Assembly (NCBI RefSeq): GCF_026212465.1
Contig: NC_080062.1
Span: 6,874,297 to 6,938,296 of the forward strand
Direction of reading: 5' to 3'
Source: Amaranthus tricolor
Taxonomy: Eukaryota > Streptophyta > Magnoliopsida > Caryophyllales > Amaranthaceae
Length of the DNA: 64,000 nucleotides
Below the pieces are notes generated by a model that worked only from the letters and a program-made list of their open reading frames with translations, did not search any database and had not been told where the DNA came from. This document shows, piece after piece, positions 1 to 11,800 of this stretch (within the stretch, counting starts at the first letter, position 1; each line of letters begins with the position of its first letter). The position numbers were made by a program, and so were the translations under genes.

Positions 1-766
1 ATGATATAAATTTGTAGTATATTGGACCTTTTTTATTACATTAATCAGAATTCACAATTGAATAGTGGGGAGTAGGGACTAAATAATAGAAATTTATGTT
101 GCTCACATTTTAAATAAATTGTATAAGCTAAGTGCTTAATAATTAATTTATAAGATAAGGTATGTATGACTTTTCCAAGAGACCATGACTAACAACTTAA
201 TTGAAAGAAGCCCCATTTGCCCTTTTTGCTGTTTCATTCTTCTTTATGGATTTAGTTGAGGACACCTTTCTGCTGGTGGGGAAGTTTTCTAGGGATCATG
301 GTTCATCTATTATTGGCAATTGCCAAGTTCATCCAATCGTATATCTCTAAAGGGTTTTAATTTGATATTTCAAATCCGTTTAATTTTGGTTATTGTATAT
401 AAAGATCTTGACAATTTAATTGGAATTTTATAAGCAGGTTATTTTGATCAATCGAGTTAAGTCATTTTCGAATCTTTCTAACAGTTGTAGATATATACTA
501 ACATTATGTTTTTAAATACAAGTCTTTGAGTAAGTTGTTTATCGATTGTAAGTAGATTTTAATTTATGTTGTCCCACGATAATAGTCTTAATAATTGATA
601 ATCATAATACTCAAATTTGTATCGCTTGTTAGAGTTAGGCGACCCCTATAAGAAGGGTGTTATGGGTTTCTTCGTCGTGCTAATTAAATAGTAGGAGGAG
701 CTTAGAGAGAGTCTGGACTAGAAGACTAGTACCATAGAATAGGTACATACTCATGTTGATGAGTTT
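1..766. other. Intergenic, no gene recognised
   Basis: AT-rich sequence with stop codons in all frames and no recognisable coding, RNA or transposon signature. The last 150 bases are somewhat less AT-rich and lead into the unassigned ORF at 767-1009. Confidence 0.5.
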
Positions 767-1009
767 ATGAGTGAGCATAGTTTTTCAGGGTTAACAAATG
801 ATGGGGATAGGTGTAATGAGTCTGATGGACAAACTCTCACACATACTATAAGAAAACCGATTGATTGGACTATTGCACAGGGCCAAATGGGTAGGTTAAT
901 TTGTTCAGAGACAGGCAACAGTATTTTTAGCAGTGTCGATGGCCCGTTTGTTGTCAGGCCATACTACGATCCTGCTTATCAGGGTCGGCAATGTACTGAC
1001 CAGAATTAA
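767..1009 (+). other. Unassigned 80-codon ORF
   Basis: An open frame of 80 codons begins ATG-AGT-GAG and ends TAA. Its composition is more protein-like (mixed polar residues, few homopolymers) than most chance frames in this AT-rich region. I recognise no family. It ends 67 bases before the LTR-like repeat at 1077, so it may be a degraded internal part of that retroelement or a captured gene fragment. It may also be a chance ORF; no promoter or splice context supports a gene. Confidence 0.15.
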
Positions 1010-1076
1010 ATTATTATTACACCTTAGCCTTGTGAACATACGGGGTGTCATTAAAGAGTTTTTCATACACAAAATA

Positions 1077-2017
1077 TGTTAGTGTTAATTGATGACTTGA
1101 GTACACCATTCATGATTATGCACTAGTGTGAGCATAGAGTTGGAATCCTATGAAGGATTTAAGATGGGTAATTAAGTGTGTGTAACTTAATGTGATTGAT
1201 GATCGTGTTTAAGTGCTAGAATGAATGCATGAAGTTATGAAGCATTTACAAGGCTCTTAAACATGTGATAAAGAGCATGATGAATGACATTGATGAGGTA
1301 ATTGCAAGCGTTTTATGGTTTATCATAGATGCCTTGAACGAGGCATCCAAAGTAAATTACCTTGCTTTGAATGAGCACTAGGATCAAAAGAAGTCAGAGG
1401 CTCAAGAACAGCAGCTGCTCGAACGAGCGTGATAAGGCTCGAACGAGTGAGCAGCAGGTGACAAAACAGAAGCCTCAAGCAAACTGTGCTTGAACGAGTG
1501 AGCAGCAGGTGACAAAACAGAAGCCTCAAGCAAACTGTGCTTGAACGAGCAGTGCAAAGGCTTGAACGAGCACCTAGACAGCAGCATTGGATCCTTGTGA
1601 AGTCGTTTTCATTTACTTGGGCTGCTTATTATGCAATTACTATTAGCCTTAATGATGTATGACTCATTAACGTAATCACCTCTATAAATAGAGGTCTCAT
1701 ATGCTCATAAGTAACGTCCACAACATACACCCCAAGCCAAATAGTAGCCTAATCTCTTCTCTATTGTAATTCTCCATATTTGAGAGTTCTTTGAACTCCT
1801 TTATGATAATATAAGAGATACTACACACCGGAGGACGTAGCCTTAGTTGGATGAACCTCGTTAAATCTTTTGTGTCATTTTTATTGCATTATTTTCTCCT
1901 ACAAACATCGATATCATTGATATCGTAATTTATTTGTCACAAGACTTCATATATTGAATCTTGGTGATATTAAAGATTGAAACACATTGTTTGATCTCTA
2001 ATATAGCATCGTTTTCA
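1077..2017 (+). mobile_element. LTR-like repeat, hairpin-block family, copy 1
   Basis: The segment starts TGTTAG and ends TTTTCA. Flanking pentamers AAATA and GAATA match at 4 of 5 positions, consistent with an aged target duplication. A TATAAATAGAGG promoter-like box lies at about 1683. The 250 bases after it (CACCCCAAGCCAAA, CTCCATATTTGAGAGTTCTT, CACCGGAGGACGTAGCC) are highly similar to 50100-50290, and a related arrangement occurs in reverse at 62361-63168. Upstream of the TATA box lies a block rich in GCTCGAACGAG near-palindromes (about 1415-1570). No internal retrotransposon coding region adjoins it, so it is most simply a solo LTR. Confidence 0.6.
1437..1538 (+). repeat. 51-bp tandem duplication inside the LTR-like repeat
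   Basis: Two head-to-tail 51-bp units (1437-1487 and 1488-1538) differ only at GCTCGAACGAG versus GCTTGAACGAG. A third partial unit starts at 1539. Each unit begins with the near-palindrome and continues through GACAAAACAGAAGCC. Confidence 0.9.
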
Positions 2018-2070
2018 GAATATTCAAGATGAGGCAAATTTATCAAAAGAGGTGACCGTTTATACAAATT

Positions 2071-2165
2071 CTTGTGAGAGACGATCTTTTTGAGAGACTA
2101 TCTCTAATTAGATTAGTCCATAAAAAAAATATAAAATAAGAATAGCATTAAGTTTAAATAGGCCG
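2071..2165 (+). mobile_element. MITE fragment, GAGACGATCT family
   Basis: It begins CTTGTGAGAGACGATC and continues with GAGAGACTATCTCTAATT, closely matching the left end of the MITE at 14945. The right terminal arm was not found, so this is a partial copy. Confidence 0.4.
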
Positions 2166-2294
2166 GAGTTGAAACACATCATATATTAAACATACCATGC
2201 AACTTTTGCTCCCTGAACCTACGCTCTTCGTTTAAATGCACGTGACCAATGTCCACCAGTATACAATGTTTACTTTTTCTTCTAACTTATATTA

Positions 2295-2659
2295 CTCCCT
2301 CCGTTCATGTTTGATCTTTTATTTTGGGTTTTTTTACACATATTAAGAAAGATAGAATTTTTGGATTGTAGTGGGTATTATTTTAAGTAAATAGTAGTGT
2401 GAAGTATGATTGTATTGGAAATATGAGGTTGTAGTGGGTATCATTTTAATTAAATTAGTAGTGTGAAGTAATGATTGTATTGAAAGTATGAGAGAGAAAA
2501 TAATTATAAATAAAAAAAGGGTACATTAAAAGAAAATGGGGGGTTATAAGGGGTAAAAGTGGGATAAAAATTTCTAAAAATAAAAAGTATTCTAAAGTGA
2601 AAGAACTTATGAAACTACCAGTTATAGTAAGGTGGAAGAACTTAAAAGAACGGAGGGAG
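2295..2659. mobile_element. Stowaway-like MITE
   Basis: Terminal inverted repeats CTCCCTCCGTTC and GAACGGAGGGAG are bounded by TA on both sides (2293-2294, 2660-2661), the hallmark of Tc1/mariner-derived Stowaway MITEs. At 365 bp it has no coding capacity. The interior contains a degenerate direct repeat of GTAGTGGGTATCATTTTA. Confidence 0.8.
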
Positions 2660-2661
2660 TA

Positions 2662-3653
2662 TTTAATTAAAAATTTGTTCTGTGTTTAAGAAATTAATTT
2701 ATTAATTTATAGTAAAAACTCTTTAAGGTTGGTTTTTAAAATATACTTTTAATTTGATTTAAATAATATATTTTTAATTTGAAAGTATTCATATTGTTTA
2801 GTTTTTATTTCATTAAGTCATAATAAAATCGCAGAATGGAGAATTATGAATGAAATTAGAAAATAAATTTAAGAAAGCCAAAATTATAAAAAAGCAAAAT
2901 TATTATTAAAATTTACTACTAAGAAGACTTAAACTAACTATTAAGGTGGTAAAATTATAGAAAAGCCCTCACTTAAATTTATATATTTTTCATGTATGAT
3001 AATAATTAATAGTTATAAAGAACATTTATAGATTTTGTCACTTCGAACAAGTTTTGTCTGGTCTTTGGCTTATCCTCACTGCAGTCACTAGTCACCTTCA
3101 AATTTAAATTCATCACTCACTGTTTTCTATAATTGAAAAATCTATAGATACCAAAATTAAAAAAATGTACCACCTGGGTGGACCCTGGGTTGGGCCCTAC
3201 TAGCCCCTTACGACTTTATGGATATTTCTTTCGTTTTATAATACTTGCTATATTTTTTATTTTTAACAATTTTATATTACTTGCTACATTTTTATTTTTA
3301 GTAATTTATTTAATTAGATATAAAAAATTCAATTTGATCTCTGTAAATGTTACAATAGTAATAAGCATGATATTAATGTTGATTAGCAGATCTTTTAAGT
3401 TAATTGTAATATTAATTATGATGATTATTAAACCTCAGCCTTAAAAAAATATGGAGTTTACCACATTTAACCAAAATACAAAAAATAGTTAAAAGAACAA
3501 ATTCAAAATAACGGAAAAATAATTCAAAGAATCCGGCCCGACTAGTCAGCCTTATTTATGGATTTTAAAAAGATATAGCACTCATATGCACAATTCCAGA
3601 CAACGAATTTGAGTAATGTTTCTTGGTTTGTATCTATGAAATATATTATATTA
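2662..3653. other. Intergenic, no gene recognised
   Basis: Very AT-rich. An 88-codon open frame at 3178-3444 is dominated by Ile, Leu and Phe, as expected by chance from AT-rich DNA, and is not treated as a gene. Confidence 0.5.
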
Positions 3654-3912
3654 CTCCCTCGTATTCCTTTTAAGCGTGTCATTTACTTTATATATTTTAT
3701 TTAATGTATTTATTTAATTTTTAATAATTTTAATTATGCATAATTAAAAATTATAAAAAGTTGATAATAATAAAATTTATATTAAAACGAATCAAATAAG
3801 ATCTCATATGACTATATTTTAACTTATAGATTAATAACAAAATACACTTTAAGAGTAATAGATGAATATTGTCCCAAAAGTAAATGAAACATTTAAGATG
3901 AATAGGAGGGAA
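3654..3912. mobile_element. Stowaway-like MITE
   Basis: The ends CTCCCTCGTATTCCTTTTAA and GATGAATAGGAGGGAA are inverted and flanked by TA. The subterminal motifs GTCATTTAC and GTAAATGAAAC are also complementary. There is no coding capacity. Confidence 0.6.
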
Positions 3913-4207
3913 TATTATTATAATTAGTAACAATTTTATTTTTTAAAAGTATATTTATGCCAGTTTCATACTCCATTATATTGTTCTTTGTTTGTGCACT
4001 AGCTATCAAAATAAAAGTATTATTTATAGTTTAAAAATTATGTAAACATGTAAATATGATCCAAGTAGTATATAACATATATTGAAATTTAAACTATAAA
4101 TTTAAGCTTTGTATCATAAATATTTTGGAATTTCAACAATAAATTTAAGCTAATGAATTAAAGTCTTAAAATATTAGTTAAGACCACACCTGCATCATTT
4201 TCTATGA

Positions 4208-4310
<103 letters not shown>

Positions 4311-4465
4311 GGGGGTGGGGATTTAACCTTGACTTGTAATATGTTAATAATCTTGCATTGACTAATTTAGTTAACTTGCTTGACTAATTAGTAGCATATA
4401 TTTTATTAATAATCGCTGAAACAATTGTATAAGCTAACTAATATGAAAATATTTGATATTATTGC

Positions 4466-5614
4466 CTAGGTTGCACTAAAACGGACACGGACACGGACAC
4501 GACACGGGTACGGGAAAACGCCAACTTAAAAATGGCGGACACGGGGACACGAAAATGACAATATAATAAATATATCAAATTAAAAATAATTTTACAATCT
4601 TTCATTTGATATTTGTAAATAAACACTTTAAAAACATAAAAATACTTTATGTTTGTAATTTATGTTTATATTTTTTGTAATTGATCTTAAAATACTAATT
4701 GAAGTTTGTAATTGAATTTAAAAAACAACGATTAGCACATATATAAAAAAAAAACTTTAAATAATAGTTAACACATAGACCAATAATTATATATGATTAA
4801 CAAATAAAACATAATTAAAAAATTTTAATAATAATTACTCCTAAACATACACGCCTCCCCACGCCCCACTTTCTCAGTTACTTTACTCATATGACATTTC
4901 CTATTCCTATCCTATCTTTTTCTCTCTTAATAGTAATTATTGCAAATGTAGATGTACTTCTACAAATTCTGAATTGCTAGTGTAAAAGTAAATTTTATGA
5001 GAAGTGATATTAAATTTTAATTTTTCAAAAAGGAGATCATGAGGTGAGAGAAAAAAAAATTTACCATCTCCTTCATGAAGACTTAAACTCCATCAACTCC
5101 AACGTTTAAGAAGTTTTCTTCATCAATGGTGAGTCGACCATCAACCTTCAATATTTCAAGGCTTCTTAGTCCGGTTCTTTTGTTTTTGGGTCCAATCTTG
5201 TCAAAAATATCTAAACTCGCCAAAAATCGCCCAAAATCGCATAGACTCGCTATCGAGTCCGGTTCATGACGGTCAAAACGACGATAAGCGTGGCGGAACG
5301 CCGTTTTTACATACACCGTTACAAAACGCGAGTTCTCGAAACGGTAGACTGAGAATCCGAGTGAGAGAAGAACTTCTCAGTTCTGTCTTTTGTTTAAAAT
5401 TTAAATTTTTTTTTTATTTAAAAAAACGTGTCCTTCACCCTTGCCGTGTCCCTTGCGTGTCCTAGCCGTGTCCGCGTGTCTGAAAAAATATTAAAATATT
5501 GGACACTTCATTTGGCGTGTCGGACACGGATTTTCGCGTGTCCGTCGCGTGTCCGTGTCCGACACGTGTCCGACACGGGACACGTCTGTCAAATGGCGTG
5601 TCCGTGTATCAGAG
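4466..5614. mobile_element. hAT-like non-autonomous element with GGACAC arms, copy 1
   Basis: The element is bounded by an exact 8-bp duplication ATTATTGC (4458-4465 and 5615-5622), the target size typical of hAT transposons. The left end reads CTAGGTTGCACTAAAACGG followed by GGACAC tandem units. The right arm (about 5428-5605) is dense in GTGTCC, the inverted counterpart, so the arms could fold back. The left 150 bases are nearly identical to 35204-35385. The interior (about 5080-5400) has no similarity to the second copy's interior and includes a 77-codon minus-strand frame (5083-5316) of unknown origin. No transposase was seen, so mobility would need a protein supplied elsewhere. Confidence 0.75.
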
Positions 5615-5904
5615 ATTATTGCTTATTTATTAGACAAAAGTAAACTTTAAAAACCAAAAATCAAAAACCAAAAACCAAAGATAAAGCTACAACAAAGCAT
5701 TTCCCAAGCTATTTTTCAAATAGTAATTTAGTTTGTTTGACTAACCATCAAATGACAAAACTTGTCAAAAAGTCATTAGTCAAAATTCCATTTGCTTTTT
5801 ATTGGATTTTAAGCTAGTTTCATACTACTATTTCTATTTTCTATTGGGTCATATTTGTTTTTTCCCACTTTTTAAAGCACATTTTTAAGGCTCAATATAT
5901 ATGT

Positions 5905-6370
5905 GTAGAGATGGTCATGTGTCGAGTCTGAACTGGATTCTAACCTAATCCAAACCTAGATTCCTTAATATTTTGTGGACCCAAACTAAGACACGGATCT
6001 AGACCAATAGGCTCTAAAAATTTTGAACCCATACCCAAACTCGTTCGATCTGACGAGATTTAGGGTCATGAATAAGTTGATTTTTTTTTATTCAAACTTA
6101 TAATTTTGTACATGTCAAAGGTTTTCTAATACTAAAATGGGTCTACATAAGTCTAAATGTAGTTCAAATAATTATAGATTTAGGTTTGGTGTAATAGGTT
6201 GAATTTAATGAGGGTGGGACGAATTTAACGGGTTTAGATCTTAAATGAGTCTAGAGAGAGTCTAAGTTTGAAGACCACCAAACTCAAACCCATTCATTTT
6301 TTTGGATCCAGAATCAGACTTGGATCCACTAGGTTTCCAAAAAGTAGACCCATGCCTTAAAAAAAGGACG
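5905..6370. mobile_element. Possible degenerate hAT-like repeat
   Basis: It starts TAGAGATGGTCATGTGTCGA, resembling the TAGAG(T/G)TGTTCA end of the 20067-21036 element. It contains repeated motifs of the GGGTC/CCAAAC type. No matching right end or target duplication was found. Confidence 0.25.
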
Positions 6371-7189
6371 GCTATAAGGCAACTCCAACAGGGTCTTAGA
6401 CTCATGATTATGCATCGAGACTAATATAATCAGATCTCACATGCATATATTTTAGCTTGTAAATTTTATGAAATATCACATACGAATTTCTCTCTCTTTA
6501 AAGAGAAAATTCTTTTGAGTACATTAATAACAAACTTAAAAAGTATGCAATAAAAAACATACTTTTATTTTTTAAATTGTAGATATTCATTGAAAATTAG
6601 TAGATTGACATTTTGCAAAATTAATTGCTATTATAGCATTATCAATAGCAGATTTAGAATTCGAAACATGAGGTTGCGAATTTAATAAAGATATTTTAAT
6701 TCTCATTAACAAGTAAAGCAACTTAAAAGACAACAACATAAAATAGTAAATAAAACAAAGAAAAAACTCAAATGTGAATACAACTTAATTGTATTGAAGT
6801 GGTATTAATTATTCACATGTGGCAATAAGTTGCGAGTTTAAGCTCTAGGTATTTAACTAGATCTCACACTGGCATCATGTCATGAAAATCAATTCAACTA
6901 AAATTTTAAAGTCCACAGTATATAATTTACTTCTGCTTCATACACTAAAAATTATTTTATATTATAAACTAAAATAAAAATATTATTACAACTTGAAGGG
7001 TGTAGTAGAGTGAAATATTGGCAAAAATAAGTGAAAAATAAAACCGTTTAAAAAAATTTATCCTTCTAAAATACGACCAACCGCAAAACACATCCTCACA
7101 GTCACAGCCCAAACAAACAGTGTGCAAGTAATCTCTGTTGAAATTTGAAAATGGTGGGTGTCGTATGTAATCTAAATTTTCAAAAAACC
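6371..7189. other. Upstream region of the WVD2-like gene with a TRIM remnant
   Basis: Within 6815-6930, the minus strand contains GTTGAATTGATTTTCATGAC followed by ATGATGCCAG. This resembles the LTR end plus primer-binding site of the TRIM family seen at 9090-9367, but is very diverged. The remainder is AT-rich with no gene; it probably holds the promoter of the gene that follows. Confidence 0.3.
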
Positions 7190-7524
7190 CATTAACCCCA
7201 CTTCTTCCATCATTCTCTCTCCTCTTCACTCACACTCTCATTCAACAAAACTGCTTTTTTACTTCTTCTTTTTTTTTTTTTGATTTTTGAATCCTTAATC
7301 AAATATTCTTACACCCAAAAACATTTCATAATACAAAAAGAAGAAAACTTTGAAATACCCAAATAAAAAATAGTAAAAAAAAACATTTTTATCAGTTATC
7401 TCTTTGAAATATTGTAGTTTTTGTCCTTTTGTTTTGGAATTTTCTTTATCTACCCAGAAACTGTAAATCTTCACTACCCATTTCTTCTGAGATCGAGTTT
7501 GTTAATGGCACTTTAATTCCCCAG
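7190..7524 (+). other. Putative 5' UTR exon of the WVD2-like gene
   Basis: A CT-rich leader (CTCTCTCCTCTTCACTCACA) is followed by AATTCCCCAG and a GTAATC donor at 7525. The first coding exon opens at an acceptor (CTTCACTTGCAG) at 8811-8812, giving a long 5' UTR intron of about 1.3 kb. The transcription start is not determined; the left boundary is approximate. Confidence 0.45.
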
Positions 7525-8815
7525 GTAATCAAAATGCAATTTCTATGCTGTTTTTGGGTGTTTAAAGTTTCATTTTTTAGTACCAAGTTTTGATTTTTAG
7601 TGTTAGATTTTGTTGGTTTCTTGGTTTTTTGTGTAAATTGTTGTATACTTATGGGTTGGATTTGAGATATGCTTAGTGGGTTTGGGATCTATGTTGTTGA
7701 TTTTACATCATGGTTTTTGAGATTTGAAGTAGAATTTGGTACTGTGACCTAAATTGGCATGAATTTAATTCACTAGTTTAGTGTAATTTGTGGGTTGTAA
7801 TGAACTTTAGTTTAAGCTATGACCCAGAAATGATTTTGGTTTGACTAGTTGATGGACTGTTGTGAAGTTTTATTTTGATGGGTAGTTTATTAGATTTTAG
7901 TTCTTTTTGTGTTGATTTTCTTTACTGTTTTGGTTAGCATAGACTTTAAGAACAATTTGAATTTTTAGGTAAAGATGATTACTTTCTCTTTCGATCCATT
8001 TTACTTGTAGATATATTGTCTTCCTTGATCTGTCTAATTGTTAATTGTTGCATAGTTTATGTGTTAAAGGATGAATTTTCTATTGGAATAGAGGTTTTTG
8101 GGTTTTAGTTTTGGTATTGAGCAGAATATGTGATTAGGTGCAATTTATGATGGTAATGGAGAAACAATTTTGATTTTATTGGCAATTGTAGTTTATTACA
8201 ATGTATTTGGCCAAATGAAAATGTGGGTAAGTTCTCTTTTTATGTGTATTAGTGGTAAATGGTAATCGGGGGTGCATTCTCATATGCAAAGATTGCATTT
8301 TTTGGGGTCAAAATTGAGTTGAGATGCAAAACTTTGGGTGGTTTTTCCAGTATATTTGATATTGGTGGGAAGTTTTAATTTTAATTTTAGAATTTGATTT
8401 AAGAAAATTTTAATGTTGGTCCAAAGATTTTTGTGTTTCAAATTTTAGGAAGAGTTCAACTTTGGTCCAAAATCTAGAGATTCACAATTGTGAAAAATGA
8501 GATAGAATAGTAGAACTAGTAATGACATTTTGCAAGGCTAGTTTTTCAAATTGTTATATTAAATGACTCATTAAATCATGTGCACGTCTTATTTAAACTA
8601 AGGGTCAGTCGGAAACAACTTTTCGTTATTACTAACATGGGCAATGTTGCGTACATTGGACCTACCTAAGAGGGAGCCACCTAATGACATTGTGGTATTG
8701 GAATGTTTGTTATTGGATATTTAAAGTCTACATGATGCTGTTGATATGATTATGGTCACACCTTTCATACAATGCATTGCTTATAACTTACATTTTTCAT
8801 CTTCACTTGCAGCTA

Positions 8816-11800
8816 ATGATGGATGCTGATACTGATATTCACTCCGGTAAGGTCGGCATTGCCGATCAAAATGGTGTTCAATATGATCACTATGTCTCCA
8901 GGGATGACGACATTGCGGTGGAAGTTAATGGAAGCCCAGACAGCACATTGGTGGGTGTAGGTCCTGATTGTGAATCAAACGGCAATGGAATCGTTAATCC
9001 TTCCAATTTAGAAGATGTGCATGTGGGAAACAGTGTTTCTCCAGCATCTGAGGTACATTGCTTCCCTCAGGGCTACTTTTATATGTATTTGTCAGGAAAC
9101 CAACTCAACTAAAAGCTTAAGTTGATAGTTAAGGCCCCAGAATATGTTATATACTCTAACATGCCCCCTCACATGAAAGCCCTTTGGGCTAGAAGTGTGG
9201 ATGCAGCACATATCCTCCTCATACATGATGCTAAATATTCCACTATAAATGAGGGGCGGTTGAAATTTGAACCCATGACCTCTTGTCATACTGGCTTCTA
9301 ATACCATGTCAAGGAGCCAACTCAACAAAGATGGTTGAGGCCCCATGATATGTTATATACTCTAACAGTATTGCTAAATCCAAAGTAGCCTTGTTGCTTA
9401 TTATCGATTTGTTGGTTTGTAGGAAGTCGAAGCAACAGAAACTAATGCAACAAAGGAGCCACAGCCACCAAATAGCCGATTGAAGGGGAAAAGTGAGAAG
9501 CCTTCGAATGTTAAAAACGCTATGGCAACATCCATTAAGAAGAATGCTACTAATAAAGAAGTAAAGGCTACTACGAATGGTACCGTGTCTAATAATGCAC
9601 GTGCTAAACAGCCTATTGTAAAGGCTAGATCTTTTAACGACCGTCCTGCTACAAATAGTAATCTGAACAAGGCCACAAAACCAGTATCAGCTACCAGTAA
9701 CCCTCAAAAAGCCAAGGTATTCTTATTGATTTTCTGCTCAAGAATAATATGATTTCCCTTTATCTTTTATTGATTTTAAGCTTCATATTTACTAATGGTT
9801 GGTACTCATATTATCTGTTTCCCGCAGCCGCTGAAAAGTGAAACGGCGTCTGTGCACTCTGAAGGAACTGTGTAGGTTTCACTGCTATAGTTTATGCACT
9901 TTTCTTGGACTTGTTTTTTTTTATTGCGTACATCTATGTTATAACTAATAAGAGTTACCTCTGTAGGGGGGAGCCATTTGATAACATTGGGGTAATGGAA
10001 TTTTGTGTTTGTTAGCCTTAACTTTTCTAAAACTATGCAGGGACAAGCCCAAATTGAAGCCTTTGAAGAAAGAACCCACTTCCAAAACCGAAAGAAATGA
10101 AGAATCTGTCGAGTATCCTTAACAATCTTGATCTCACACATCCTTAACGGAAATTAACCAAGACCGATTTTTTTATTGCTCATAATTTATCTTAGTATAT
10201 ATGTCAAATTTTTCTTAAATACTTTACAGAAGCCCCACTACAGCTGATGAGAAGATCCACAGAGTGGGGAAACTTCCATCGTATGATTTCAGCTTTAGGT
10301 GTCATGAGCGGGCTGAGAAGAGAAGAGAGGTTCGTGGTTGCTCCTGTAATTTCCGAGGGATTCTTCACTTGTGTTGATAATGTTCTTAACTGACTGAGTT
10401 TTGTTCTATTGTTTAACAGTTTTACACAAAACTCGAGGAAAAGATTCATGCACAAGAAGTGGAGAAAAGTACCCTGCAAGCAAAGTCCAAGGTGATGTAT
10501 TGTTTTATGTCTATGATTTTTATTCTTACGCGGAGAATTGGCAATTTGTAAAACAAGCTACTGTCTCTGATGACAACGTTTTTTCAGGAAAATCAAGAGG
10601 CGGAAATTAAGATGTTTCGAAAGAGTTTAAATTTTAAAGCAACACCAATGCCTAGCTTTTACCAGGAACCTGCACCTGCTAAAGAGCTAAAGAAGGTAAG
10701 GCATATTTAAGTTTTTAACTCTTGATTGTTTGGCCCATTTTATTGAACTATCAACGGATACCCAAAATCTTGTAGTTGCTTCTTCCTTCCCCTTTTCCTA
10801 CATCACTTAGACTCACCAAATCATAATTTTTTATAACAATTTCGTGTTTGGGAAATTCTACGTGGTAACTTTGAGTTTTTGACTTTTCCCTGCGGTAGAC
10901 AAACCTTCTTTTAAATCAACATGGTGATCCCGTGCTTTCAACTTTTCCATGTGGTTAACAAAAGGTTAAGTTCTTTGTTAAATTAAGTAGTCATTTCGAA
11001 CATATTTTTGAAAAACGTGCCCCATAATGGTAATCTCGACGTTTGTTTTTATGAAAAAAAAAATCTTTACAATGGGTAATCATAACGTAAATTTAACCAA
11101 AAAACTTAACATTTTGTCAACCAAGTGGAAAAGTCAAAAGCTTAGGGTCACCATGCTGATAAAAAATACGTTTGTCCATCACGTTGAAAAGCTAGAAAAC
11201 TCAGGGTCAGCACATGTAATTCCCCAATTGTGAGAGACGGTCTCTCCAAGAGACGTATTAGATCTATGGGCTGAATAGCCCAATTAGTAAAAATTAAAGA
11301 GATTAAGAATGTGGGCTTCTTGTTTTGAGGTCGTTTCTTTGAATGACAATCTCTTACCAGAGTAGCTGCACGTAATATCCCTTCATGTTTTTAATCCAAA
11401 GTAAAGTTGTGAATTGTCCATATTCAAGTCGTTCTTGAGGTATAATTGAAATTAAGAGATCTTTCTTGTGTTATATGTACATTTTCTACATAGAACTACT
11501 TTTTGCAAGAGTTCAACTAGTATGCGTTTTCAAGTTTTGATATTAGGCTCTGTTGTCTTGCTAATGTCTGGTTGGAGACTTGGAGTTTCAAGTTACCGTT
11601 TTGAGCCACCTTTCTTACATTGACTCTATAGTTTTAGAGTCTCCATTTGTTTGCCCTAGTATTACTTTACCATTTTTCTCTCAACATTTTTCCTACTGTG
11701 CCTCTGTGACCCCACTTGGCCTCATGATAAGCCATTCCAAGCTTTAACCCTTGGACCACATGGCTCTAGTTTCCCCTTGATTTATAAGACATTATACTAG

